Source: DASPLH01 sp035627675
GTDB lineage: Bacteria > Acidobacteriota > Terriglobia > Terriglobales > Acidobacteriaceae
NCBI GenBank assembly: GCA_035627675.1
Contig: DASPLH010000114.1
Location: 1-17,941, forward strand
Direction of reading: 5' to 3'
DNA length: 17,941 bases
The notes under the pieces were generated by a model. The model ran no database searches. It saw nothing but the letters and a program-made list of their open reading frames with translations, and was not told the DNA's origin. Both the position numbers and the translations under genes were made by a program. Below, piece by piece: positions 1-6,880 of the stretch. The first letter of the stretch is position 1, and every line of letters starts with the position of its first letter.

Positions 1-1
1 C

Positions 2-1513
2 TACCTGTTGCAGGGAGGCCTGGTGCTGCCGGACCGCGACTTCTACCTCGCGGACAGCCCGCGCATGCAGGACATTCGCGCGAAGTACCTGTCGCACGTC
101 GCGGCCATGCTGAAGCTGGCCGGGTTCAGCGACCCGGACGCCCGCGCGAAGCGCATTGTCGATCTCGAGCGCGCCATCGCCGAGAAGCACGTCAGCCTGG
201 AAGATTCGCAGGACGCCGTGAAGGCGAACAACACGTGGAAGCAGGCGGATTTCACCGCGAAGGCTCCGGGGTTGGACTGGAAGGAGTTCTTCGCCGGCGC
301 CGGGCTGGCGAAGCAGGCGCAGTTCACGGTCTGGCAGCCGTCGGCGTTCACGGGCGAGGCTGCGCTTGTGGCCTCGGTGCCGCTGGAGACCTGGAAAGAC
401 TGGCTCGCATTCCACCTGCTTGAAGAGTATGCGGCTGTGCTGCCCAAGGCATTTGCCGATGAGCGCTTCGCGCTCGTGGGCAAGACTCTGTCGGGAATCC
501 CGCAGCAGAGGCCGCGGTGGCAGCGCGGCGTGAACGTGGTCAACAACGAGCTGGGCGACGCCGTCGGCCAGATCTATGCGCAGCGCTACTTCCCGCCGGA
601 AGCCAAGGCTGAGGCGCAGAAGATGGTGGCCAACATCATCGAGGCGTTCGGAAAGCGCATTGACGCGCTGGACTGGATGCAGCCTTCGACAAAGGCCGAA
701 GCCAAGGCGAAAGTGGCAACGCTGTATGTCGGCATCGGATATCCGGAGAAGTGGCGCGACTACTCGGCGCTGGAAATCAAGGCTGACGATATTTTCGGCA
801 ACCTGTGGCGCGCGAGCCTGTTCGAGTACCACCGCAACGTGAACCGGCTGGGAAAGGTGGCCGACAAGCATGAGTGGTCGATGACTCCGCAGACGGTCAA
901 CGCCGTGAACCTGCCGTTGCAGAACGCGCTGAACTTCCCGGCTGCGATCCTCGAGCCCCCGTTCTTTGACGCCAAGGCGCCGGCGGCCGCCAACTACGGA
1001 GCCATCGGTTCGGTCATCGGACACGAGATCAGCCACTCGTTCGACACGCTGGGTGCGGCCTTCGACTCGAAGGGCCGCCTGCGCAACTGGTGGACCGAAG
1101 CCGATCTGAAAACCTTCAATACGGCCGCGCAGAGACTGGTCGAACAGTACAACGCGTACAAGCCGTTCGCGGACCTTGCGATCAACGGCCAGTTGACGCT
1201 GGCCGAAAATATCGCCGATGTGGCGGGGATCGCGGCCGCCTACGACGGTTACCGCGCCTCGCTCGGAGGCAAAGAGGCTCCGGTGCAGGGCGGCTTCACC
1301 GGCGACCAGCAGTTCTTCATCGCCTATGCGCAGAACTGGGCCAACAAGCCGCGCGAAGCAACGCTGCGTCAGCAGGTGATGACCGACGGGCACTCTCCGG
1401 GACAGTACCGCGCGCTGACCGTGCGCAATATCGACGCATGGTACTCGGCGTTCGATGTGAAGCCCGGAGCGCAACTGTACCTCTCGCCGGAGGAGCGGGT
1501 ACGGATCTGGTAG
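2..1513 (+). CDS. M13 family zinc metallopeptidase, 5' truncated by window edge
   Basis: This is the C-terminal ~500 residues of a neprilysin/PepO-type (M13) endopeptidase; family members are usually about 670-700 residues, so the N-terminus lies off the window. The frame is open to base 2, so the TTG at 8 is not a true start. The zinc signature HEISH is at nt 1022-1036, with the two zinc histidines and catalytic Glu. The third zinc ligand is the Glu of ENIADVAG at nt 1205-1207. Upstream is the substrate-binding region VNAVNLPLQNALNFPAAIL, which keeps the Asn-Ala of the family NAYY motif but not the two Tyr. The end DGHSPGQYR...YLSPEERVRIW matches bacterial members, which lack the CxxW terminus of mammalian neprilysin. 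Members are usually exported and cut oligopeptides; export cannot be checked here. A strong terminator follows 17 bases after the stop. Confidence 0.96.
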   Translation, partial: YLLQGGLVLPDRDFYLADSPRMQDIRAKYLSHVAAMLKLAGFSDPDARAKRIVDLERAIAEKHVSLEDSQDAVKANNTWKQADFTAKAPGLDWKEFFAGAGLAKQAQFTVWQPSAFTGEAALVASVPLETWKDWLAFHLLEEYAAVLPKAFADERFALVGKTLSGIPQQRPRWQRGVNVVNNELGDAVGQIYAQRYFPPEAKAEAQKMVANIIEAFGKRIDALDWMQPSTKAEAKAKVATLYVGIGYPEKWRDYSALEIKADDIFGNLWRASLFEYHRNVNRLGKVADKHEWSMTPQTVNAVNLPLQNALNFPAAILEPPFFDAKAPAAANYGAIGSVIGHEISHSFDTLGAAFDSKGRLRNWWTEADLKTFNTAAQRLVEQYNAYKPFADLAINGQLTLAENIADVAGIAAAYDGYRASLGGKEAPVQGGFTGDQQFFIAYAQNWANKPREATLRQQVMTDGHSPGQYRALTVRNIDAWYSAFDVKPGAQLYLSPEERVRIW

Positions 1514-1530
1514 GCCGAAGTTGTTTCGAG

Positions 1531-1558
1531 AAGCCTCACCGCAAGGTGAGGCTTTTTT
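1531..1558 (+). terminator. Rho-independent terminator of the M13 peptidase gene
   Basis: A perfect 10-bp stem (AAGCCTCACC / GGTGAGGCTT) is closed by a GCAA tetraloop (GNRA type). The 3' arm runs into six T residues. It lies 17 bases past the peptidase stop codon. Confidence 0.93.
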
Positions 1559-1570
1559 GCATGCAGGACG

Positions 1571-1593
1571 CCACCTTGGCTTCGCGAAGGTGG
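1571..1593. other. Second hairpin in the spacer after the M13 gene
   Basis: CCACCTT and AAGGTGG form a 7-bp inverted repeat around a 9-base loop, just after the terminator. There is no T run, so it is probably not a terminator. Its role is unknown. Confidence 0.45.
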
Positions 1594-1611
1594 GCCAACT
1601 GAAGTCCGACG

Positions 1612-1630
1612 ACCAACCACCAACCACCAA
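1612..1630. repeat. Short tandem repeat of ACCAACC
   Basis: Two full and one partial copies of the heptamer ACCAACC lie between the terminator and the flavoprotein gene. It is of the same simple-sequence style as repeats in other spacers of this window. No function is evident. Confidence 0.5.
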
Positions 1631-1702
1631 GTGAGACGCGCGTCACAGCACTGCGTTCCCGCCGGCCATAGACTTTCCTTATCGAAAGGCTCGAGGTGTG
1701 TG

Positions 1703-2296
1703 GTGACGAAGGTTGTGGCGATTGTTGGAACCTACCGCAAGGGCGGAACCGTGGATTTGGCGGTGGACGCCGTACTGGACGCCGCCCGAGAGAGGGGCGC
1801 GGAGACGTCGAAGATCTACCTGCTCGATAAGCACATCGAGTTCTGCACGAATTGCCGCTCGTGCACGCAACAGCCCGGAGAGCGGCGCGGGCGCTGCGTT
1901 ATCAACGATGAGATGGACGCCGTGCTGAACGAGATTGAGTCGGCTGACGCGCTCGTGTTGGGCGCGCCGGTGAACGCCTTCAACGTGACGGCCATATTCC
2001 GGCGCTTCATGGAGCGGCTGGTGTGTTTCGCCCATTGGCCATGGGGAATGAATGCGCCGCAGACGCGGTCGAAGAAGAGTACGCGCAAGGCGGTACTGAT
2101 CACTTCGACAGCCATGCCTGGGATGTTCATCCCGCTTGCGACGGGGGCTCCGAGGGCGCTGAAGACCGCGGCGACGCTGCTGGGCGCTCGTCCGGTGGGC
2201 AAGCTTTGGATCGGGCTGGCGGCCGGCAGACCCAAACAGGAGTTGCCGCAGAAGGTGTTGGCGAAGGCGCGTCGGATCGGCGCGTCGCTCGCATAA
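1703..2296 (+). CDS. Flavodoxin-fold NAD(P)H-dependent FMN reductase / iron-sulfur flavoprotein-like protein
   Basis: A protein of about 197 residues with the flavodoxin-like fold of the FMN-reductase superfamily. The first strand KVVAIVGTYRKGGTVDLA (residues 3-20) matches the phosphate-binding loop for FMN. It is followed by a Cys cluster, C48-x2-C51-x2-C54-x10-C65, then INDEMDAVLNEIESADALVLGAPV, the usual second flavin loop. The Cys arrangement resembles iron-sulfur flavoproteins, although the last spacing is longer than the usual 4-7 residues, so cluster binding is possible but unproven. The likely role is cytoplasmic electron transfer or quinone/flavin reduction; the substrate cannot be told. 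GTG at 1703 is preferred because GAGG at 1693-1696 sits 6 bases upstream and the first beta strand starts there. An in-frame GTG at 1631 would add 24 residues without family character. The gene converges on the next one with a 7-base gap. Confidence 0.88.
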   Translation: MTKVVAIVGTYRKGGTVDLAVDAVLDAARERGAETSKIYLLDKHIEFCTNCRSCTQQPGERRGRCVINDEMDAVLNEIESADALVLGAPVNAFNVTAIFRRFMERLVCFAHWPWGMNAPQTRSKKSTRKAVLITSTAMPGMFIPLATGAPRALKTAATLLGARPVGKLWIGLAAGRPKQELPQKVLAKARRIGASLA

Positions 2297-2303
2297 GTTT
2301 GCG

Positions 2304-3044
2304 CTAGGGTTTCGCCTCCGGCTGTCTTCTCGCCGGGTTGTGCACGGGTGTCCTGGCCGGATTCGGCACGGGATCGAGGGCCGGATTGTGCGGCGGCGTC
2401 CACGGGTTTGCGCCGATCTCTTCCACCTCCACATCGAACATTGCGCCGAGTGCGGAGGCCTGATCCTTGTCGCGCTCGAAGCTGATGCTGCGCTTGTCGC
2501 CCGCAGCGGTCGTGTCGATCATCTGGAGCCGCTTGATCAACACAAGCTTCTGGCCCGTCTGGTAGACCAGCTCATCCCAGACCGCTCCGTAAACGAGGAG
2601 AGGGCGGCCGCTCCAGAAGAGGATGTACGGACGTCCGAAGGCAAGCGGACGCAGAAGCGTGTCTGTGCTCGCGGGGAGTCCGGCGGTGTACCGCGCCGTG
2701 ACGCGCACGCGGCGCTGGTCAGGCAATGCGTACTCTCCGTCAACGATGCGCTTGAGCTGTTCGAGCGAGTCAAGGCGGTCGATACACGGCAGCCCGCCGC
2801 TCTGCTTCAGTACCCACGAGCGCTGGTCCATCTGCACGCCCTGCTTTCGCAGGATCGCTTCGACGGCCGCCGCCCAGGCCCAGTTGTTGCACTCCTGTTC
2901 GGCCTTCACCGCGGGGACGCCGCGGAGTTCAACGTACTGGTCCGGATTGTGAACGGTGGCGACCTTCGGCTTGTTGTCCGCCGCCAGGCTGGTCGTCGCC
3001 ATCCACGACCCCAGCACGGCAGCCAATACTGCGCGACGCAACAT
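2304..3044 (-). CDS. Secreted papain-like protein lacking the catalytic Cys and His (predicted pseudopeptidase)
   Basis: A protein of 246 residues with a signal peptide (MLRRAVLAAVLGSWMATTSLAA, cleavage near residue 21-22). The motif Q50-ECNNW-A56-W57-AAAVEAIL has exactly the papain/C39-type spacing of the oxyanion Gln, then six positions to the catalytic Cys, then Trp. The Cys position is Ala (codon GCC). Where such families have GH followed by a hydrophobic strand, this protein reads SGRPLLVYG, with Arg147 in place of the expected His. The fold therefore seems kept and the catalytic dyad lost. Cys52 and Cys87 could form a disulfide after export. The tail (211-246) is Pro-rich with repeated HNPA/PNPA units. 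The start is ATG 3044; the upstream TTG at 3080 would precede the signal peptide. AGGAAGG lies 12 bases before the ATG. A binding or scaffold role in the periplasm is inference. Confidence 0.75.
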   Translation of the reverse strand: MLRRAVLAAVLGSWMATTSLAADNKPKVATVHNPDQYVELRGVPAVKAEQECNNWAWAAAVEAILRKQGVQMDQRSWVLKQSGGLPCIDRLDSLEQLKRIVDGEYALPDQRRVRVTARYTAGLPASTDTLLRPLAFGRPYILFWSGRPLLVYGAVWDELVYQTGQKLVLIKRLQMIDTTAAGDKRSISFERDKDQASALGAMFDVEVEEIGANPWTPPHNPALDPVPNPARTPVHNPARRQPEAKP

Positions 3045-3065
3045 GTGGCGAGAGTACCTTCCTGG

Positions 3066-3163
3066 AGTTTCGAGTTTCAAGTTTCAGTTTCAAGAGATTG
3101 AAAGGCGTCACCGCTGCCCCTGGGTATCGAACCCCGGCCCGAAACTCAAAACTCGACACTCAA
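3066..3163. repeat. AGTTTC microrepeat cluster with inverted partner
   Basis: Positions 3066-3092 hold four tandem units, AGTTTCG, AGTTTCA, AGTTTC and AGTTTCA. About 50 bases on, 3141-3163 carries the reverse complement of the same theme (GAAACTCAAAACTCGACACT...), so the pair could fold back. It lies directly upstream of the pseudopeptidase start. The rest of 3045-3303 shows no gene or other structure that I can support. Confidence 0.65.
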
Positions 3164-3290
3164 TATCGTCGATGACGAATGAATCTGGTTCCCAAATCGG
3201 GGCTGTGTACCATCCGGATACTCGCATCGTGGGAATCGAAGTTGAGCCGTGGACATCGTCTCGCGTGTCGGGCAGCATCTACAAACAACG

Positions 3291-3297
3291 AGGAGGG
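3291..3297 (+). promoter_or_regulatory. Strong Shine-Dalgarno sequence for the small ORF at 3304
   Basis: AGGAGGG is a near-perfect anti-16S match. It lies 6 bases before an in-frame GTG at 3304, which is ideal spacing. This is the main reason to consider the small ORF real. Confidence 0.5.
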
Positions 3298-3303
3298 TTG
3301 CCC

Positions 3304-3453
3304 GTGCAAACACCCGCGATTTCGTCCGATGCGAATGCGACGGTTGCAAACTGGTGTGCGAGTCCGGTTGAAGACTGGGTCTCGCTGGAGCTTTCACCTA
3401 TTTCGCTCGCGCTGCTGTTCGATGAAGACGAAGATGAGATCGGGATCATGTAG
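3304..3453 (+). CDS. Possible small acidic protein, 49 residues, function unknown
   Basis: The GTG start follows AGGAGGG with a 6-base spacer. The product starts MQTPAISSDANATVANWC and has a Leu/Ile-rich stretch (SLELSPISLALLF). It ends in an acidic tail, DEDEDEIGIM. It has one Cys, no signal peptide and no family that I recognise. The frame is open further upstream (ATG at 3172 would give 93 residues), but that longer form lacks a ribosome site. It sits alone between two minus-strand genes. The ribosome site is better than that of most genes in the window, but the coding evidence is otherwise thin and it could be chance. Bases 3454-3557 after it hold nothing I can identify. Confidence 0.35.
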   Translation: MQTPAISSDANATVANWCASPVEDWVSLELSPISLALLFDEDEDEIGIM

Positions 3454-3557
3454 CTGGTTCACAGCGGCTGCGTTTGACCCCACGCACTCCGCGAAATAGC
3501 CGTATCCAGTCCTGAGTTCGGCCAGCTGGAGCTACGACCGGATCTCAATCGCGCGGC

Positions 3558-4541
3558 CTAGTGCGATGCAGAGCTGCTGGCGACCGCATCACCCCGCTCC
3601 ACCGCGCTGCAGAAGTCAAGCAGCGTCTTCCTCGACTTCTCGTCGGAGACTGCGCTCGTATTGTCCACGGCATCCCTGCACCGCGCTTTCGCCTGCTCGA
3701 GGTCGCGCCGCGATCCGGCGATGCGTGCCAAATCGAACGAGTGTAGGGCAATGATGCGACTATAGCCTCGCTTCGCTTCGGCGTTTTCGGCGAGCGGCAG
3801 TTGCGGTTTGAGTATCTCGACCGATTTCGCCAGGGCGGACTCGCCGTCGTCACGCTTGCCTTCGGCAAGAAGGCACATACCGAGCGCCGAATAGGCTTCC
3901 CCGAGCTTAGGATCGTCGGTTTTGAGATGGGAGCGGCGAATCTCGACAGCCTCCGTATAGCTGCTTTCGGCCGCGGGATAGCGGCGCTGGCCGAAACGTG
4001 CGTGCCCGAGCAGGGCGTTGGCCTCAGCTAGTCGAGTCCACTCGTGGTCGCCGCCCGCCTGTGCTGCGGCTAGTGCTTCCGAGGCGCGCTCTTCCGCGAC
4101 GTGGAACTTTGCTGCCTGAAGAGCCTTCACGGCTTCAGCCATGGCCTTCGTGTAGGCTTCCCGCCGTTTCCTTTCGTCGTTCGCCGGCATAGATCCGATG
4201 GCGAAGCGCATCTCCATCTCAGCGATGACGGGCGTGACCGATCCATTCACCGTGAAGGGGCGGAAGGTCCACCGCAGCATGCTGTCCTTGGCCATCTGCG
4301 TAAGCAGTGGGTGCCCGGTGACGATCTTCGCGCCCGAAACCGCCCCACGTTCATCAATCAGAAGTTCCAGCTTGACGACACCCTGGATGTTGGCAGCGAA
4401 TGCATTCGGCGGGTATATCGGACCACCCTGTTTCAAGAGGTGTTGCTTCGCTTCCTCCTGCGAGACCCTCGGCAGTTCCCCAGCGCACGCGGGTGACACT
4501 GCAAGGATTGCAACCGCGAACAGCCCGCTCAAACGATTCAC
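3558..4541 (-). CDS. Exported TonB C-terminal domain plus TPR protein
   Basis: A protein of about 327 residues. The N-terminus MNRLSGLFAVAILAVSPACA is a signal peptide. Residues ~40-118 match the TonB C-terminal domain (YPPNA..IQGVVKLELLIDERGAVSGAKIVTGHPLL...MLRWTFRPF). Residues ~135-310 form helical tetratricopeptide-like repeats (for example EANALLGHARFGQRRYPAAESSYTEAVEIR and GEAYSALGMCLLAEGKRDDGESALAKSVEIL). Unlike true TonB there is no Pro-rich spacer, and the domain order is reversed relative to a membrane-anchored energiser. It is more likely a periplasmic protein using the domain for binding. GTG 4541 is chosen because AGGA lies 9 bases upstream and it opens the signal peptide directly; GTG 4547 and GTG 4571 are alternatives. 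DoxX lies upstream on the same strand, 101 bases away. Confidence 0.82.
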   Translation of the reverse strand: MNRLSGLFAVAILAVSPACAGELPRVSQEEAKQHLLKQGGPIYPPNAFAANIQGVVKLELLIDERGAVSGAKIVTGHPLLTQMAKDSMLRWTFRPFTVNGSVTPVIAEMEMRFAIGSMPANDERKRREAYTKAMAEAVKALQAAKFHVAEERASEALAAAQAGGDHEWTRLAEANALLGHARFGQRRYPAAESSYTEAVEIRRSHLKTDDPKLGEAYSALGMCLLAEGKRDDGESALAKSVEILKPQLPLAENAEAKRGYSRIIALHSFDLARIAGSRRDLEQAKARCRDAVDNTSAVSDEKSRKTLLDFCSAVERGDAVASSSASH

Positions 4542-4642
4542 AAGCACGAGTCCTGTTGGAATTAGACACACATCTTACGTGAATACCACGGCCGGAAAGA
4601 ACAACAACGTTCCGCACATTACCGCATCGGAACCAACGAGGC

Positions 4643-5122
4643 TCAGGCGTGTTTTGCAGATTCTCTCGGCTCGGTTACCGTGCGGCGCATGAGGAGGCGG
4701 TCCACCGAAGCGGCTCCGCTGCCCATGATCAGCACTACGGCGCACAGGGCGAGGGCCAGCAGGTGGTATTCGAATCCCTCGCCGCGCTTATCTCCGTACC
4801 AGTTCATGTAGAAGCCGTTGCGCAGGTGCGCGAAATGGATTGCGCCGAGCATGATGAGCATGGCGAGCGCTGCCCAGAGGCGTCCGGCGAAGCCGGCCAC
4901 GAGCAGCAGCATGCCAACGGCCTCGGTCAGCATGAGTCCCCAGGTGAGCAGCGGAGGGATGCCGAAGAACTTCGAGAAGCCTTCCGCATACCACTGCGGG
5001 CCGTGTCCGCCGAACCACCCCAGGAGCTTTTGCGCGCCATGGGCCCAGACCACGCCTCCGAGGGTGACGCGCGCAATCGCTGCCGCCCACGAGTCATCTG
5101 TCGCAAGCAATCTCCACCCCAT
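4643..5122 (-). CDS. DoxX family integral membrane protein
   Basis: A protein of 159 residues with the DoxX pattern: LATDDSWAAAIARVTLGGVVWAHGAQKLLGWFGG opens the first membrane helix, and the conserved HGAQKLLGWFGG follows it. Three further hydrophobic segments follow (LLTWGLMLTEAVGMLLLVAGF, LWAALAMLIMLGAIHFAH, HLLALALCAVVLIMGSG), giving four helices. DoxX proteins are inner-membrane proteins linked in some bacteria to thiosulfate oxidation or redox stress; a specific role here is not supported. The start is uncertain: ATG 5122 matches the usual family start and has GGAGG 11 bases upstream, while ATG 5149 adds nine residues but has no ribosome site. The gene may be read into the TonB-C/TPR gene. 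Confidence 0.9.
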   Translation of the reverse strand: MGWRLLATDDSWAAAIARVTLGGVVWAHGAQKLLGWFGGHGPQWYAEGFSKFFGIPPLLTWGLMLTEAVGMLLLVAGFAGRLWAALAMLIMLGAIHFAHLRNGFYMNWYGDKRGEGFEYHLLALALCAVVLIMGSGAASVDRLLMRRTVTEPRESAKHA

Positions 5123-5175
5123 CGATCGTCGCACCTCCGGTTCCTGCATAGACTCGCGAGCCGGCGAAACGTTTG

Positions 5176-5207
5176 CAAAAAGAAACGGCAGGCCCGAGAG
5201 CCTGCCG
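5176..5207 (-). terminator. Rho-independent terminator of the Kelch lipoprotein gene
   Basis: An 8-bp stem, CGGCAGGC / GCCTGCCG, has a 6-base loop. On the minus strand it is followed by TTTCTTTTTG. It lies 17 bases past the Kelch gene stop. Its core is nearly identical to that of the terminator at 9192-9217. Confidence 0.9.
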
Positions 5208-5224
5208 TGGTCGTATGAGCAAGG

Positions 5225-6637
5225 TTAGCGGAACAGGTCTACCGGCACGGACGGCCCACCAGAGTTGAAGCCACCGATGATCAAGACCTCTCCGGTGCGC
5301 AAGCCCGTGGCCGTATGAGACGCGCGCAAGTCGGTCATGCCTGGGCCGTCGATGGATGTGCCGGTCTGGGGATTGAAGATTTCCGTCCTGTGGGTCGGCA
5401 GGTCGTTGGCCGCATAGCCGCCCGCGACAAGGAACTTCCCGTTGAACAGGCGGGTAATCGTGAACTTGCTGCGCTCCATCGTCATGGTGCCGAACGGAGT
5501 GAACTGGCCGGTTGCCGGATCGTAGATTTCACCGGTCTTGAGGACCTGGATGTAGCCGTCGTTGTCGTACGTCTCGCCGCCAAGGATGAGCACGCGTCCA
5601 TCGCCGAGCGGCGTAGCGACGTGTCCATATCGGGCTGTGTTCAGAGAACCCGTATATGTAAATGTTCCAGTAGCCGGGTCGTAGAGTTCGGCCGAGGCGA
5701 GTGCGTAGTAGGAAGTCGGGGGGCAGCCCGATGTGCAGTTGTTGTCACGACCTCCGACGATGAGGACGCGCCCATCGGGCAACAGCGTGGCCGTATGCAT
5801 CCAGCGGCCGGTCTTCATCGTCTGGCCGAGAGTCATAGTGTTCGTCTCGGGATTGTAAACATCCGTGTTCGGTGTCGCGCCGAATCCGGTTCCGAGCAGC
5901 TGTATCCCGCCGGTGATCAGCACGCGACCATCCTTCAGCAGCGTTTCTCTATGATCGCGGTGGGGGAAGTTCATGTTGGGTCCCATCGTGAACTGTTCCG
6001 TCGCTGGGTCGTAGATCTCGGTGCTGTTGAAGACCTGGGTGCCGTCGTGTCCGCCGGCAATCAGCAGCTTTCCGCTGGGAAGCAATGTGGCCGTATGCGC
6101 GAGGCGCGCCGAGTTCAGCGAAGCGTCGAACCGAAATCGACTCTCGGCGGGAATATAGCGCTCGGTCTGCTTGTTCACGCCGTTGAACCCTCGCCCTCCC
6201 ACGACAAGGACGGTACCGTTCATCATCAACGTCGCCGTCTGCTGGTAGTAGTTGTTCACGGAATCGGGCTTGCGTTCGATTGCCTCCGAGTAATCGTGAA
6301 CCGTGACCGTCGCCTGCGCGTACTTGGAGGGATCGGCATTGCTGGTTGCGCGGACGTGGTAGGTGCCGGGAGTGGAACTGGCGAGATAGTCGCCGGTGCC
6401 CAGAATCTGGCCTCCGGTCGCTCCTTCCACAACCGAAAACGTCACGGCAGCGTTAGAAGACCCTGTGACGGTCGCCGTAAACCTGGTCTCAGTGGCCACC
6501 AGCATGTTGGCCGTGGCGGGAGAGATAGAAACGGAGACGGGACCCGGCGAGGGTTCCGGATTGGAGTTGCCCCCCCCGCAGGCAACGAGCCCGACCACCA
6601 AAACCGCAAGGAAAACCATCGCAACACTGCGTCGCAT
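5225..6637 (-). CDS. Kelch-repeat lipoprotein with N-terminal Ig-like domain
   Basis: A protein of 470 residues. The N-terminus MRRSVAMVFLAVLVVGLVAC is a lipoprotein signal with lipobox LVAC and lipidated Cys20, followed by a flexible GGGNSNPEPSPGP linker. Residues ~33-115 look like a bacterial Ig-like domain (VSVSISPATANMLVATETRFTATVTG). From ~120 to the end run about six Kelch units with the pattern HTATLL.(S/D)GK(V/L)LI.GG and E.YDPATG.F, which should form a beta propeller. A CTSGC pair in one blade may form a disulfide. It is probably anchored at the outer membrane and binds a carbohydrate or protein; the ligand is unknown. ATG 6637 is chosen because it opens the signal peptide and has GGAG 10 bases upstream; GTG 6694 is upstream but implausible. 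The gene is divergent from the spermidine-synthase-like gene. Confidence 0.9.
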   Translation of the reverse strand: MRRSVAMVFLAVLVVGLVACGGGNSNPEPSPGPVSVSISPATANMLVATETRFTATVTGSSNAAVTFSVVEGATGGQILGTGDYLASSTPGTYHVRATSNADPSKYAQATVTVHDYSEAIERKPDSVNNYYQQTATLMMNGTVLVVGGRGFNGVNKQTERYIPAESRFRFDASLNSARLAHTATLLPSGKLLIAGGHDGTQVFNSTEIYDPATEQFTMGPNMNFPHRDHRETLLKDGRVLITGGIQLLGTGFGATPNTDVYNPETNTMTLGQTMKTGRWMHTATLLPDGRVLIVGGRDNNCTSGCPPTSYYALASAELYDPATGTFTYTGSLNTARYGHVATPLGDGRVLILGGETYDNDGYIQVLKTGEIYDPATGQFTPFGTMTMERSKFTITRLFNGKFLVAGGYAANDLPTHRTEIFNPQTGTSIDGPGMTDLRASHTATGLRTGEVLIIGGFNSGGPSVPVDLFR

Positions 6638-6880
6638 AAAGCACTTTCTCCAAAGGCATCGTGAACGCGGAAGATCAACGGTCCGATCGGACAACGATCC
6701 GCGACAAGAATGGAATGTATGGGGACCCGAAACGAAAGGACTGCGTTGCCTTCATTGTACCTGACCGGAGTAGATGTTGCCGTCGCGTCCACCGGAGTTA
6801 CCAAACATGTGCCTGGGGTCAACGGCTGAGCGGGAGCGTGCGGCGATATGTGGGATAATTCGGCGCATCCAGAGATCCCT
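6638..6880. other. Divergent intergenic region between Kelch lipoprotein and membrane fusion gene
   Basis: About 240 bases separate two outward-facing genes, so both promoters should lie here. A GATAAT box at 6853-6858 could be a -10 for the plus-strand gene, but I see no matching -35. No hairpin, repeat or RNA gene is evident. Confidence 0.4.

Noticed and set aside
1..1513. Loss of the C-terminal CxxW motif in the M13 peptidase as an anomaly
   Set aside because: Bacterial M13 enzymes commonly end in a VRIW-type sequence without that Cys, so this is normal.
3108..3140. T-arm-like sequence on the minus strand (GGGGTTCGATACCC), suggesting a tRNA or tRNA fragment
   Set aside because: The stem holds only three or four pairs, and no acceptor, D or anticodon arm can be built around it. 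There is no neighbouring integrase or matching attachment repeat.
5225..6300. Recurring GTGGCCGTATG-type words that look like a DNA repeat array
   Set aside because: They encode the recurrent HTATLL segment of the Kelch blades and have irregular spacing, so this is a protein-level repeat, not a CRISPR or tandem DNA array.
5315..6664. A 449-codon open frame on the plus strand
   Set aside because: It is antisense to the Kelch lipoprotein, whose repeats, lipobox and terminator are clear.
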